From CAZDQL01 sp964507325 (GTDB lineage Bacteria; Planctomycetota; UBA1135; GCA-002686595): DNA of 64,000 nt. Where the stretch lies: contig CAZDQL010000025.1 of NCBI GenBank assembly GCA_964507325.1, positions 7,079 through 71,078 of the forward strand, in the 5' to 3' direction. This document shows positions 42,147 to 50,730 of this stretch, one piece after another; the stretch's first letter is position 1, and each line of letters opens with the position of its first letter. The translations under genes were made by a program, and so were the position numbers. The notes beneath the pieces are model-generated. The model saw only the letters and a list, made by a program, of their open reading frames with translations. It was not told the DNA's origin and did no database searches.

Positions 42147-43697
42147 ATGCCCAGCGAGACACCCCTCGAACGTCTGCGTGCCATGCGCGCCGAGACCCTG
42201 GTCGGCGGCGGCGAGAAGCGCATCGCGGCCCAGCACGCCAAGGGCAAGCTCACCGCCCGCGAGCGCATCGACTTCCTGGTGGACGAGGGCTCCTTCGTCG
42301 AGCTCGACCGCTTCGTCACCCACCGCTGCACCGACTTCGACATGCAGAAGCAGCAGATCCTGGGCGACGGGGTGGTCACCGGCCACGCCCTGATCCAGGG
42401 GCGGCCGGTGTACCTCTTCAGCCAGGACTTCACCGTCTTCGGCGGCTCCCTCTCTGAGACCCACGCCGAGAAGATCTGCAAGGTCATGGACCAGGCGGTG
42501 AGCGTCGGAGCGCCGGTGATCGGCCTCAACGACTCCGGCGGCGCCCGCATCCAGGAGGGGGTGCGCAGTCTCGGGGGCTACGCTGAGATCTTCTGGCGCA
42601 ACACGCGCGCCTCGGGGGTGGTGCCCCAGATCTCCTGCGTCATGGGCCCCTGCGCGGGGGGAGCGGTCTACAGCCCGGCGATCACGGACTTCATCCTGAT
42701 GGTCGAGGGCAACTCCTACATGCACATCACCGGCCCCGACGTCGTCAAGACGGTCACCCACGAGGAGGTGACCAGCGACGAGCTGGGGGGCGCCGCCGTG
42801 CACTGCTCGAAGAGCGGGGTGGCCCACTTCTCCTCCCCCGACGGCAAGAGCTGCATGAACCTGGTGCGGCGGCTGCTCTCCTACCTGCCGCTGAACAACG
42901 CCGAGGACCCCCCCTTCGTCGCCAGCGACGACCCCGCCGACCGCTGCGAGGCGGAGCTGGACACGCTGGTGCCCGGCGATCCCCAGAAGCCGTACGACAT
43001 CAAGCGTGCGGTGGAGCTGGTCGTCGACCGCGGCTCCTTCCTCGAGGTGCAGGAGGCCTGGGCGCGCAACATCGTCATCGGCTTCGCGCGCCTCGGCGGG
43101 CACGTGGTGGGGGTGGTGGCCAACCAGCCGGCGGTACTGGCGGGCTGCCTCGACATCCACTCCAGCGAGAAGGGCGGACGCTTCATCCGCTTCTGCGACG
43201 CCTTCAACGTCCCGATCGTGACCTTCGAGGACGTGCCCGGCTTCCTGCCCGGCACCGAGCAGGAGTACGGCGGCATCATCCGCCACGGCGCCAAGCTGCT
43301 CTACGCCTACTGCGAGGCCACCGTGCCCAAGCTGACCGTCATCACGCGCAAGGCCTACGGCGGCGCCTACGACGTGATGGGCAGCAAGCACGTGCGCGCC
43401 GACGTGAACGTCGGCTGGCCCGGATCGATGGTGGCGGTCATGGGGGCGGCGGGCGCGGCCAAGATCATCCACCGCCGCGAGATCCAGGCCTCCGACGACC
43501 CCGCCGCCACCGAGGCGCAGCGCGCCGCCGAGTACGACGAGACCTTCAACAACCCCTACCGCGCCGCCGCCCGCGGGTTCCTGGACGACGTGATCGAGGC
43601 CTCGCAGACGCGCCCCTACCTGATCCGCGCCCTCGAGCTGCTGTCGACCAAGCGCATCGACGCGCCGGTGCGCAAGCACGGCAACATCCCCCTCTAA
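42147..43697 (+). CDS. Acyl-CoA carboxylase carboxyltransferase (beta) subunit, probably propionyl-CoA carboxylase
   Basis: 516 aa, standard size. It transfers CO2 from carboxybiotin to an acyl-CoA, giving methylmalonyl-CoA from propionyl-CoA if the substrate is propionyl-CoA. Landmarks: RIDFLVDEGSFVELDRFVTH, SQDFTVFGGSLSETHAEKI, GLNDSGGARIQEGV, GPCAGGAVYSPAITDF, then in the C-terminal half FCDAFNVPIVTFEDVPGFLPG, RHGAKLLYAY and RKAYGGAYDVMGSKH. Epimerase upstream and biotin carboxylase plus biotin carrier downstream make propionyl-CoA the most likely substrate; the family alone does not decide it. Confidence 0.93.
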   Translation: MPSETPLERLRAMRAETLVGGGEKRIAAQHAKGKLTARERIDFLVDEGSFVELDRFVTHRCTDFDMQKQQILGDGVVTGHALIQGRPVYLFSQDFTVFGGSLSETHAEKICKVMDQAVSVGAPVIGLNDSGGARIQEGVRSLGGYAEIFWRNTRASGVVPQISCVMGPCAGGAVYSPAITDFILMVEGNSYMHITGPDVVKTVTHEEVTSDELGGAAVHCSKSGVAHFSSPDGKSCMNLVRRLLSYLPLNNAEDPPFVASDDPADRCEAELDTLVPGDPQKPYDIKRAVELVVDRGSFLEVQEAWARNIVIGFARLGGHVVGVVANQPAVLAGCLDIHSSEKGGRFIRFCDAFNVPIVTFEDVPGFLPGTEQEYGGIIRHGAKLLYAYCEATVPKLTVITRKAYGGAYDVMGSKHVRADVNVGWPGSMVAVMGAAGAAKIIHRREIQASDDPAATEAQRAAEYDETFNNPYRAAARGFLDDVIEASQTRPYLIRALELLSTKRIDAPVRKHGNIPL

Positions 43698-43857
43698 GTG
43701 TCCTGTCCCCGGAGTTCGTGCACAGAATGCACCCCTCTCGACGCCCATGACTTCGTTGCACCTCCTAGCGTTACTTACGAGTAAGGCGTCGTCGGCGCGC
43801 CTCGCCCTGGACGCCGAGAGGCGCGCCTTCTGCACATGACCTCCGGGGACAGGGCAC
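43698..43857. mobile_element. 160-bp MITE/REP-like element with ~30-bp imperfect terminal inverted repeats
   Basis: Between the carboxyltransferase and carboxylase genes, the sequence begins GTGTCCTGTCCCCGGAGTTC and ends with the inverse of GTGCCCTGTCCCCGGAGGTC. The ends match at about 25 of 30 positions. Inside is a perfect 10-bp hairpin, GGCGCGCCTC (43794-43803) with GAGGCGCGCC (43818-43827). No transposase is encoded, so this is a nonautonomous element or a REP-type structured repeat. It fits exactly between the TAA stop and the downstream ribosome-binding site. Ends of the type GTGTCCTGTCCCC are known from REP elements mobilised by IS200-like REP transposases in other bacteria. Confidence 0.7.
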
Positions 43858-43868
43858 TAGGAGCTCCC

Positions 43869-45383
43869 GTGTTCGACCGCATCCTGATCGCCAACCGAGG
43901 TGAGATCGCCCTGCGCGTCATCCGCACCGCGCGCGAGATGGGCATCGAGTGCGTGGCCGTCTACTCCGACGTCGACGCCAAGGCCCTGCACACCCGCATG
44001 GCGCACGTGGCCGTGCCCCTGGGCGGAGCCACCCCCGCCGAGAGCTACCTCGACGCGCAGAAGATCCTGCGCGCCGCCGCCGAGACGGGGGCGCAGGGCA
44101 TTCACCCCGGGTACGGGTTCCTCTCCGAGAACGCCGCCTTCGCCCGTGCCGTGACCGAGGCGGGGCTGACCTGGATCGGTCCGCCGCCGAAGGCGATCGA
44201 GGTGATGGGGGACAAGATCGAGAGCCGCCGCGCCATGACCGCCGCCGGGGTCCCCTGCGTCCCCGGCCTGACCGACCCGGTGGCGGACGCCGCGGTGGCC
44301 GTGGAGGAGGCGGAGACGATCGGCTACCCGATCGCGATCAAGGCCGCCGCCGGGGGCGGTGGCAAGGGGATCCGCATCGTGCGCTCCCCCGAGGAGATGG
44401 AGGGCGCCTTCCGCACCGCCTCCGGGGAGGCCCAGGCGGCCTTCGGCGACGGGCGGCTGTACCTGGAGCGCTACCTCGACCGCCCGCGCCACGTGGAGGT
44501 GCAGGTGCTGCTCGACACCCACGGCGGGGGCGTGCACCTCGGCGAGCGGGAGTGCTCGATCCAACGCCGCCACCAGAAGCTGGTGGAGGAGTGCCCCTCG
44601 CCGGTGGTGGACGACGAGACCCGCGCGGCGATGGGCGCCGCGGCCCTGCGCGCCGCCCACGCGGTGGACTACGAGGGCGCCGGCACGGTGGAATTCCTCT
44701 GGTCCGGCGGCGAGTTCCACTTCCTCGAGATGAACACCCGCCTGCAGGTGGAGCACCCGATCACCGAGATGGTGACCGGCGTCGACCTGGTGCGCGAGCA
44801 GTTGCGGGTCGCGTCGGGCGAGCCGCTGGGCTACGGCCAGGAGGCGATCGTGATGCGCGGCCACTCGATCGAGGTGCGCATCAACGCCGAGGATCCCCTG
44901 GCGGGTTTCCTCCCCTCCACCGGCGTGATCGAGAACCTGCGCACCCCCGGCGGCCCCTGGGTGCGTCTCGACACCGCCATGTACCGCGGCATGGAGGTGG
45001 GGCTCGACTACGACCCGATGCTCGGCAAGCTGATCGTCTGGGGCGCCGACCGCGACCGGGCGATCGCGCGCATGTGCCGCGCCATCGAGGAGATGAACGT
45101 GGGCGGGGTGCGCACCGGGTTGCCGGCGGCCTTGGCCGTGCTCGAGCACGACGACTTCAAGGGGGGCGACTACGACACGCACTTCCTGGAGGGCATGCCG
45201 CTCGATCCACCCCGCGAGTGGGAAGCGCTGGTGGCGGCCGCCGCCGCCATCCACCGCCACCACCTGGCGCGCCGCCGGGCCCTGGCCCCCGAGGCGGGTG
45301 GGCGCCGTGCCTGGCGGGCCCGCAGCCGCTCCGCCGTGAGCGACCACTCCCGCCGCGCCGCGCGCAGAGAGGAGCGAGGATGA
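43869..45383 (+). CDS. Biotin carboxylase subunit of acyl-CoA carboxylase
   Basis: 504 aa from GTG 43869, preceded by AGGAG five nt upstream; an ATG further up at 43836 lies inside the mobile element and is less likely. ATP-grasp carboxylase: FDRILIANRGEIALRVIRTA, GIHPGYGFLSENA, the glycine-rich AAAGGGGKGIRIV, the ECSIQRRHQKLVEE loop, EMNTRLQVEHPITEMVTG and INAEDPLAGFLPSTG. The C-terminal 50 residues (HRHHLARRRALAPEAGGRRAW…) are Arg/Ala-rich and unlike most family members. It overlaps the biotin carrier gene by four bases (ATGA), so both subunits are made in coupled fashion. Confidence 0.93.
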   Translation: MFDRILIANRGEIALRVIRTAREMGIECVAVYSDVDAKALHTRMAHVAVPLGGATPAESYLDAQKILRAAAETGAQGIHPGYGFLSENAAFARAVTEAGLTWIGPPPKAIEVMGDKIESRRAMTAAGVPCVPGLTDPVADAAVAVEEAETIGYPIAIKAAAGGGGKGIRIVRSPEEMEGAFRTASGEAQAAFGDGRLYLERYLDRPRHVEVQVLLDTHGGGVHLGERECSIQRRHQKLVEECPSPVVDDETRAAMGAAALRAAHAVDYEGAGTVEFLWSGGEFHFLEMNTRLQVEHPITEMVTGVDLVREQLRVASGEPLGYGQEAIVMRGHSIEVRINAEDPLAGFLPSTGVIENLRTPGGPWVRLDTAMYRGMEVGLDYDPMLGKLIVWGADRDRAIARMCRAIEEMNVGGVRTGLPAALAVLEHDDFKGGDYDTHFLEGMPLDPPREWEALVAAAAAIHRHHLARRRALAPEAGGRRAWRARSRSAVSDHSRRAARREERG

Positions 45384-45895
45384 AGTACTACGTCACGGTC
45401 GGCGAGCACAACCGCGAGGTGGACGTCGTCGAGCGCTCGGGCGAGCTGTGCGTCTCGGTCGATGGCGAGCCGCTGGAGCTCAGCTACCAGGAGATCGACC
45501 GCCTGGGCCAGGTGATCGTGCTGCACCGGGGCAACAGCCTGGCGATGTCGATCGAGGGGGACGAGCACCGCGTGTTCGTCACCCTGGCGGGACACGAGTA
45601 TCCGATCACCCTCGAGGACGAACGGGAACGGGCCGCCCAGCTCGCGGCCAGCGCCGCCGCCAAGGGGGGCGGCACCGTGGAGGCGGTGATGCCCGGGGTG
45701 GTGGTGGAGCTCTTGGTGGCCGAGGGGCAAGAGGTCGTCGAGGGCCAGCCGCTGCTGATCCTCGAGGCGATGAAGATGCAGAACGAGATCTGTGCCCCCA
45801 GCGATGGAGTCGTCGACCGCCTGCACGTGGAGGCGGGCACGGCGGTGGTGGCGGGGGAGAAGCTGGTGACGTTGGTGGGGAAAGCGGGGGACTGA
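45380..45895 (+). CDS. Biotin carboxyl carrier protein of the acyl-CoA carboxylase
   Basis: 171 aa. The C-terminal biotinyl domain (about 98-168) carries the biotin attachment site EAMKM with Lys132 and the lead VMPGVVVELLVAEGQEVVEGQPL. The N-terminal ~80 residues (YYVTVGEHNREVDVVERSGE, DGEPLELSYQEID) are the linker/beta-barrel region that binds the carboxylase in methylmalonyl-CoA decarboxylase and propionyl-CoA carboxylase systems. It completes a three-polypeptide carboxylase with the two upstream genes. Confidence 0.93.
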   Translation: MKYYVTVGEHNREVDVVERSGELCVSVDGEPLELSYQEIDRLGQVIVLHRGNSLAMSIEGDEHRVFVTLAGHEYPITLEDERERAAQLAASAAAKGGGTVEAVMPGVVVELLVAEGQEVVEGQPLLILEAMKMQNEICAPSDGVVDRLHVEAGTAVVAGEKLVTLVGKAGD

Positions 45896-45967
45896 CGGGC
45901 GCCCACTCGTTCCTCTCCGGATCGGTGGGGCACCACGCCCGAGAGAACCGCCTAGAATGCCGTTGAG

Positions 45968-47044
45968 ATGATCAGCGGCCTACTCCTGACGCTCTGCTCG
46001 GGGCTGCCTCCTCTCGGCGCCTCTCCGGAAGTGCCCGATATCCACCTCTCGGAGCTCACCCGCCTCTCTGACGTGATCGTGCTGGGGAGGGTCGAGAGGA
46101 TCTTCGAGGTCGAGCATCCACCCCCTGAGTATTCAGGCGAGTGGTTCATGGGTCTGTCGTGCCTCCGCCGGGTGAGGGTGGCCGAGGTCTCGGTCCTTCG
46201 CGGGCATGAGGGAGCCGCTGCCGGGGACAAGGTCTACTTTTTCGCCGATTCGACCTGGACCTGTGACATTACCGATGCCGTAGCGGGCGAGACCGCCCTC
46301 CTCTTTCTGTACTCCACGGGCTGGGTGGACCACGAGCGGGCGAGCTTCCGCTCCGAGCTCGCACGGCGCACGCACGGCGCGAAGGTGTACACAATAACGC
46401 ACCACGGTCGCGGCCGCATGCCCCGGAGCGTCGTCGAGGGGACCGAGTACGTCACCTTTTGGCCGGAGGTGAGGATGCCCAGCGGCATTCCCATCGTTGC
46501 GGGGCCGGAGCCTCAATACGACTTCATCCGCAACGTCCAGCTCGAGCGGTTGGAGGAGCGCATCGGGGAGATCGTCGCCAGCCAGCTTCCCTTCTTGCGC
46601 GCACGGTGCCGCGTCCAGGCCTCCGCCGATCACGCGCGGGGACTGCGCGGCTGGGACCTGCGCATCTGGGGCGATGGCCATGGCCTGCTCGTCACCGAGG
46701 ACCCGCGGAAGAGGGTGACTTTGCATCGGGAGCTGCGCTTCCCTGCGGAGCGGATGGAGCATCTGGGTGAGGTGCTCGCCAAAGCCGAGGTGAGTGGGCT
46801 CCCGCGTGCGATCGGCGATGAAGGCTCCGGTAGTCCACTGCGGCAGCTCGCGGTGCGTACTCGCGAGGAAGCCCGGGAGCTTGAGATCCTCACCGTGAGC
46901 GCTGCGCTGGTGGCAGGCGACGAGCCGCGGCGAGAGGCGGCGCGGGCCCTCGAGCTGTGGGCCGAGATCCGCGGTCTCTTCCAGGAGCCGGGAACACTCG
47001 ATCACCGCTCCTCCGACCGCCCCTGGATCGAGGCCTGGCGCTGA
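45968..47044 (+). CDS. Secreted hypothetical protein
   Basis: 358 aa with a signal peptide (about 1-19). About residues 30-135 read like a small beta domain seen in many secreted planctomycete-like proteins (LSDVIVLGRVERIFEVEHP…, VRVAEVSVLRGHEGAAAGDKVYFF, ADSTWTCDITDAVAGETALLFL). The C-terminal half has no recognised motif. An upstream CCTAGAATG (about 45951-45959) contains a TAGAAT that could be a -10. It ends about 150 nt before the glycosyltransferase gene, separate from the carboxylase operon by 72 nt. Function unknown. Confidence 0.75.
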   Translation: MISGLLLTLCSGLPPLGASPEVPDIHLSELTRLSDVIVLGRVERIFEVEHPPPEYSGEWFMGLSCLRRVRVAEVSVLRGHEGAAAGDKVYFFADSTWTCDITDAVAGETALLFLYSTGWVDHERASFRSELARRTHGAKVYTITHHGRGRMPRSVVEGTEYVTFWPEVRMPSGIPIVAGPEPQYDFIRNVQLERLEERIGEIVASQLPFLRARCRVQASADHARGLRGWDLRIWGDGHGLLVTEDPRKRVTLHRELRFPAERMEHLGEVLAKAEVSGLPRAIGDEGSGSPLRQLAVRTREEARELEILTVSAALVAGDEPRREAARALELWAEIRGLFQEPGTLDHRSSDRPWIEAWR

Positions 47045-47192
47045 CACGACTTCCGAGCCAGGGTGAAGGCGACTGGAGGTTGGTGCACCCGTTCCTGCTC
47101 TGGATCCTGAGGGTGATCCCCCCTCCCGCGCCATTGCCGCAAGGAACGCGGGCGTCCTGGATTCCCCCCGATCCGCCGACTACCCTGCCGCG

Positions 47193-48485
47193 ATGCGCAT
47201 CCTGTGGACCTCCCCTCACTGCTGGCCCGACTACATCCTCCGCTCCCCGGGGTTGGGCACCAAATCCCAGGGGGGGCAGACGGTGGTCATGTACCACTGC
47301 CCGCGGGCCCAAGCCTCCTTGGACCCCGACCTCTCGATCGACGTCTACGCCCGCATGGAGACGGGCGAGCCGCAGGTCGTCGAGCTCGGTGAACGCGTGC
47401 GGCTGATCCGCTGCCTGTGCGGCGATCCCGACAGGTACGTCCCCAAGGAGGAGTTCTGGGACGGCCCCATGGAGCAGTTCACCGACGAGGTGGTGCGCTA
47501 CGCCGCCGAGAACTCCCTCTCCTACGACCTGGTCCACGGCCACTACGCCGATGGTTGGGACGTGGCCCACCGGCTCGGTCAGCGCTGGGGAGTGCCCTAC
47601 TGCCTGACCACCCACTCCCTCGGCAAGCGCAAGCGGGCCAACTGCGTGGCGATGGGGGAGGCGACCGAGGCGGAGCTCGACGCCAAGTACGCCTTCCCGC
47701 CGCGCATCGCTAGCGAGGAGGCCGCCCTGCGCGACGCCACGCGCATCCTGCCCCTCACCGAGGAAGAGGGGGTCTACATCCGCGAGCACTACCCGGGCGT
47801 GCGCGACGAGCAGTTCCTGGCGGTGCCCAACGGGGTGGTCCTCTCCGAGTTCTACCCCCGCGACGAAGCGCGCGCCGCGGAGCTGCGCAAGAGCCTCGGC
47901 ATCGCCGAGGACGAGCTGGTGGTCTTCCAGGCCGGCCGCGTCGACCGCCGCAAGGGGCAGAAGGAGCTGCTCAGCGCCGCCCCGCGGGTCATCGCCGAGG
48001 CGGAGCGCGCCGGGAAGAAGGTGCGCTTCGTGCTCGTCGGGTGGACCGGCGGCGACTTCGCGGAATCCCTGGAGCAGGGGGTGCGCGACGCCGGCATCAC
48101 GGACCGGGTGACCTTCATCGCCCCCGTCAGCGGGACCGAGATGGCCCCCTACTTCTGGATGGCGGACGTCTACGCCCTGACCTCCACCTACGACATCCTG
48201 CCGATCGTGCTGCTCGAGGCGATGGCCAACCGCCTGCCGGTGGTGGCCTCCAAGAACGGCGGCCCCTCGGAGGTCGTCGCGACGGGTGAGGACGGGATCC
48301 TGGTGGATCCCTTCGACGCCGAGGAGGTGGAGGGCTCGCTGATCCGCGTCCTGGTCGACGACGACCTGCGCCAGAAGCTGGGCGCAGCGGCCTTCCAGAA
48401 GATCGAGGCTCGCTACACCTGGGAGCGGGTCGGCGAGCGACTGAACCAGATCTACGCCGAGATGGTGGGAGAGCGAATGCGATGA
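47193..48485 (+). CDS. GT4-family glycosyltransferase (sucrose-phosphate-synthase-like group)
   Basis: 430 aa from ATG 47193. GT-B fold: the N-terminal domain has GTKSQGGQTVVMYHCPRA (glycine-rich acceptor loop), YDLVHGHYADGWDVAHRL and PYCLTTHSLGKRKR. The C-terminal domain has the nucleotide-sugar site QAGRVDRRKGQKELLSA, YALTSTYDILPIVLLEAMANRLPVVASKNGGPSEVV with the retaining GT4 E-x7-E pattern, and TWERVGERLNQIY. The KRK and GGQTVVM features recall sucrose-phosphate synthase and mannosyl-3-phosphoglycerate synthase relatives. It overlaps the downstream P-loop kinase by four bases (ATGA). The product may be an osmolyte or storage sugar; that is inference. Confidence 0.87.
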   Translation: MRILWTSPHCWPDYILRSPGLGTKSQGGQTVVMYHCPRAQASLDPDLSIDVYARMETGEPQVVELGERVRLIRCLCGDPDRYVPKEEFWDGPMEQFTDEVVRYAAENSLSYDLVHGHYADGWDVAHRLGQRWGVPYCLTTHSLGKRKRANCVAMGEATEAELDAKYAFPPRIASEEAALRDATRILPLTEEEGVYIREHYPGVRDEQFLAVPNGVVLSEFYPRDEARAAELRKSLGIAEDELVVFQAGRVDRRKGQKELLSAAPRVIAEAERAGKKVRFVLVGWTGGDFAESLEQGVRDAGITDRVTFIAPVSGTEMAPYFWMADVYALTSTYDILPIVLLEAMANRLPVVASKNGGPSEVVATGEDGILVDPFDAEEVEGSLIRVLVDDDLRQKLGAAAFQKIEARYTWERVGERLNQIYAEMVGERMR

Positions 48486-49135
48486 AAGACGACCGCATCT
48501 TCGTCAAGGAGTGGCACCGCCAGGTGGCGCGCGCCACCTTCGAGCGCATCCAGGGGCTGATCGGCGAGAAGTACACCGTCGCCGTCGGGGGCGAGTCCGG
48601 CTCCGGGAAGTCCGAGACCGCCGTGGCGCTGAAGGAGGTGCTGGAGGAGCACGGCATCGCCACCGGCATCCTGCAGGCGGACGACTACTTCATCTACATG
48701 TCGCACGTCTGCGACTCCCTGCGGCGCCAGTGCCTGGACCTGGTGGGGCCCGGCGAGGTGAAACTCGACTTCATCGACTGCCACCTGCACTCCTTCAAGG
48801 CGGGAGCGCCCGAGCTCTACAAGCCGGTGGCGGTCTACCAGGAGGCGCGCTTCGAGCGCGAGATCATGCCGGTGGCGGACCTGCGGGTCCTGATCGCGGA
48901 GGGCACCTTTTGCACGCTGCTCGAGCTGCCCGACCTGAAGATCTTCATCGATCGCGACTTCCGCGACACCCTGGCTGACCGCAAGGCGCGCGCCCGGGAC
49001 ATGATGGACGAATTCACCGAGAAGATACTCGAGATCGAGCACGGCTTCCTCGTGGACCAGCGCGAGCAGGTCGACATCCTGGCCAGCATGGAGGGGACGA
49101 TTCGCGTTTTGAGCGAGCGGGTGCCCAGCCCGTAG
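48482..49135 (+). CDS. Uridine-kinase-like P-loop kinase
   Basis: 217 aa. Walker A is GESGSGKS (37-44), followed by ILQADDYFIYM with the family's DDYF/Y substrate motif, and a Walker B-like VLIAEGTFCTLL. PDLKIFIDRDFRDTLADRKARAR is the lid region of the uridine kinase/phosphoribulokinase superfamily. Homologues are paired with GT4 genes in several genomes, consistent with phosphorylating the sugar or nucleoside that the neighbouring glycosyltransferase uses, but the substrate is not known. Translation is coupled to the transferase by the ATGA overlap. Confidence 0.82.
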   Translation: MKDDRIFVKEWHRQVARATFERIQGLIGEKYTVAVGGESGSGKSETAVALKEVLEEHGIATGILQADDYFIYMSHVCDSLRRQCLDLVGPGEVKLDFIDCHLHSFKAGAPELYKPVAVYQEARFEREIMPVADLRVLIAEGTFCTLLELPDLKIFIDRDFRDTLADRKARARDMMDEFTEKILEIEHGFLVDQREQVDILASMEGTIRVLSERVPSP

Positions 49136-49179
49136 CGCGGGTCGTCGAATCCACCGGCGCGGGATAGAGTGAAGGGACC

Positions 49180-50718
49180 ATGAGCTCCCTCTCCTCCCCC
49201 CTGCGTCGTCTGGGCCTGGCGCTCCTCGTCGCCACGGTCTGCGCGGGCCAGGCCCTCGCCACCTGGTCGGTCGTCGTCATCAACCGCGTCACCGGTGAGG
49301 TCGCCTGCGCCTCCGCCACCTGCCTCGGGGGCAAGTTCCCCCTCAAGCGCTGGGTGCCGGTGATCGTCGTCGGTCGAGGCGCCGCGGCGGCCCAATCGGC
49401 GGTCGACATACAGGGCAAGAACCGCAAGCTGATCTGGAACGGGATCCACGGGGGCCGGTCGCCCGAGGAGATCCTGGCGATCCTCGCCTCCTCCGGCAGC
49501 CACCACCAAAGTCGGCAGTACGGCATCTCCACCTTCGACGGATCCCCGGTGACCTTCACCGGCGTGAGCGCGGGGGTTGCCAAGCATGGAGTGGCGGGGG
49601 AGTCCGGCGACCTGCTCTACGCCATCCAGGGCAACCTGCTCACCGGCGACGTCGTCATCACCGAGGCCGAGCAGGCGCTCCTGAACACCCCCGGGGACCT
49701 GGGACAGAAGGTGATGGCCGCCATGGAGGCCGCGCGCGCCATGGGTGGGGACGGACGCTGCTCCTGCAGCCAGAGCGACCCCCCCGGCTGCGGCGCCCCG
49801 CCCCCGAGTTTCACCAAGTCGGCCCACTGCTCCTTCATCGTCCTGGCCCGCATCGGCGACGAGGACGGCATCTGCAATTCGACGAAGGGCTGCGCGAGCG
49901 GGGACTACTACTTGACCCTCGAGGTCAAGGGCGTGGATAGCGACCCCGACCCGATCTTCGTCATGCAGGGGCTCTACGACCAGTGGCGCCTCGACCGCGC
50001 CGACGAGGCGGACGCCCTCCACTCCATGGTCGAGCTGGACCGCGACGAGCTGGTCGCCGACGGGCGTTCCCGCGCCACCGTGGACGTCGTCCTGAAGGAC
50101 ATCGACGGCCTGCCCCTGAGCGCCGGCGGGCACCAGGTGCGCGTCGTCTGGGTGGGGGAGGGGGCACCCACCGCCATCCCCGGACCGGTGGAGGACCTGG
50201 GCGGCGGCGCCTACACCTTCTCGCTGACCGCCACCGACACCCCCGGCCGCGGCGCGTGGCGCATCCACGTCGAGCGCCCCGGCGAGCGAGCCGTGCTGCT
50301 GCACCCGCCGCTCTCGATGTCGACCGCCCCCCTGGTCGACCTGCACGCCGGGCGCCACGTCCTCAGCGCCTCGGCGGGGGACGCACTCCCCTTCACCATC
50401 AACCGCGGGCCTGCGGAAGCGGGGCGCGGCTACTACCTGCTGGGGTCCGCCACCGGGATCCAACCCGGGATCGACTTCGGCGGGGTCACCCTCCCCCTGC
50501 GGCCCGACCGCTTCTTCGATTGGACCCGGACCGGCCCCCACCCTGAATTCCGTGGAGGGATCGGCGTCCTGGACGGGGAGGGACGGGCCCAGGCGCTGCT
50601 CGACCTCTCCCCCGCGGGGTGGACCCAGTTGGTGGGGGTGCGCCTGCACTTCTGCGGCCTGCTCCTGGGCCCCAGCTACGGGGTCACCGAGCTCGCCGCG
50701 GTCGACGTCGTCCCCTGA
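49180..50718 (+). CDS. Secreted DUF1028 (Ntn-hydrolase-like) family protein with C-terminal beta domain
   Basis: 512 aa. Signal peptide about 1-27 (…GLALLVATVCAGQALA). Right after it, TWSVVVINRVTGEVACASATCLGG starts the DUF1028 domain, in which the mature N-terminal residue is the candidate nucleophile; a role as a secreted amidase-like protein is suggested by the fold only. GVAGESGDLLYAIQGNLL and two Cys-rich segments (CSCSQSDPPGCG, CNSTKGC) follow. About residues 285-370 form an Ig-like domain (DRDELVADGRSRATVDVVLKD). The tail (about 430-512) resembles secreted-planctomycete ends. Next gene is 12 nt downstream. Confidence 0.82.
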   Translation: MSSLSSPLRRLGLALLVATVCAGQALATWSVVVINRVTGEVACASATCLGGKFPLKRWVPVIVVGRGAAAAQSAVDIQGKNRKLIWNGIHGGRSPEEILAILASSGSHHQSRQYGISTFDGSPVTFTGVSAGVAKHGVAGESGDLLYAIQGNLLTGDVVITEAEQALLNTPGDLGQKVMAAMEAARAMGGDGRCSCSQSDPPGCGAPPPSFTKSAHCSFIVLARIGDEDGICNSTKGCASGDYYLTLEVKGVDSDPDPIFVMQGLYDQWRLDRADEADALHSMVELDRDELVADGRSRATVDVVLKDIDGLPLSAGGHQVRVVWVGEGAPTAIPGPVEDLGGGAYTFSLTATDTPGRGAWRIHVERPGERAVLLHPPLSMSTAPLVDLHAGRHVLSASAGDALPFTINRGPAEAGRGYYLLGSATGIQPGIDFGGVTLPLRPDRFFDWTRTGPHPEFRGGIGVLDGEGRAQALLDLSPAGWTQLVGVRLHFCGLLLGPSYGVTELAAVDVVP

Positions 50719-50730
50719 GCGGGCCGCCAG

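Noticed and set aside
43836..43868. Biotin carboxylase starting at ATG 43836
   Set aside because: That start lies in the end of the inserted element, and the added residues match nothing; GTG 43869 has AGGAG at good spacing and the usual N-terminus.
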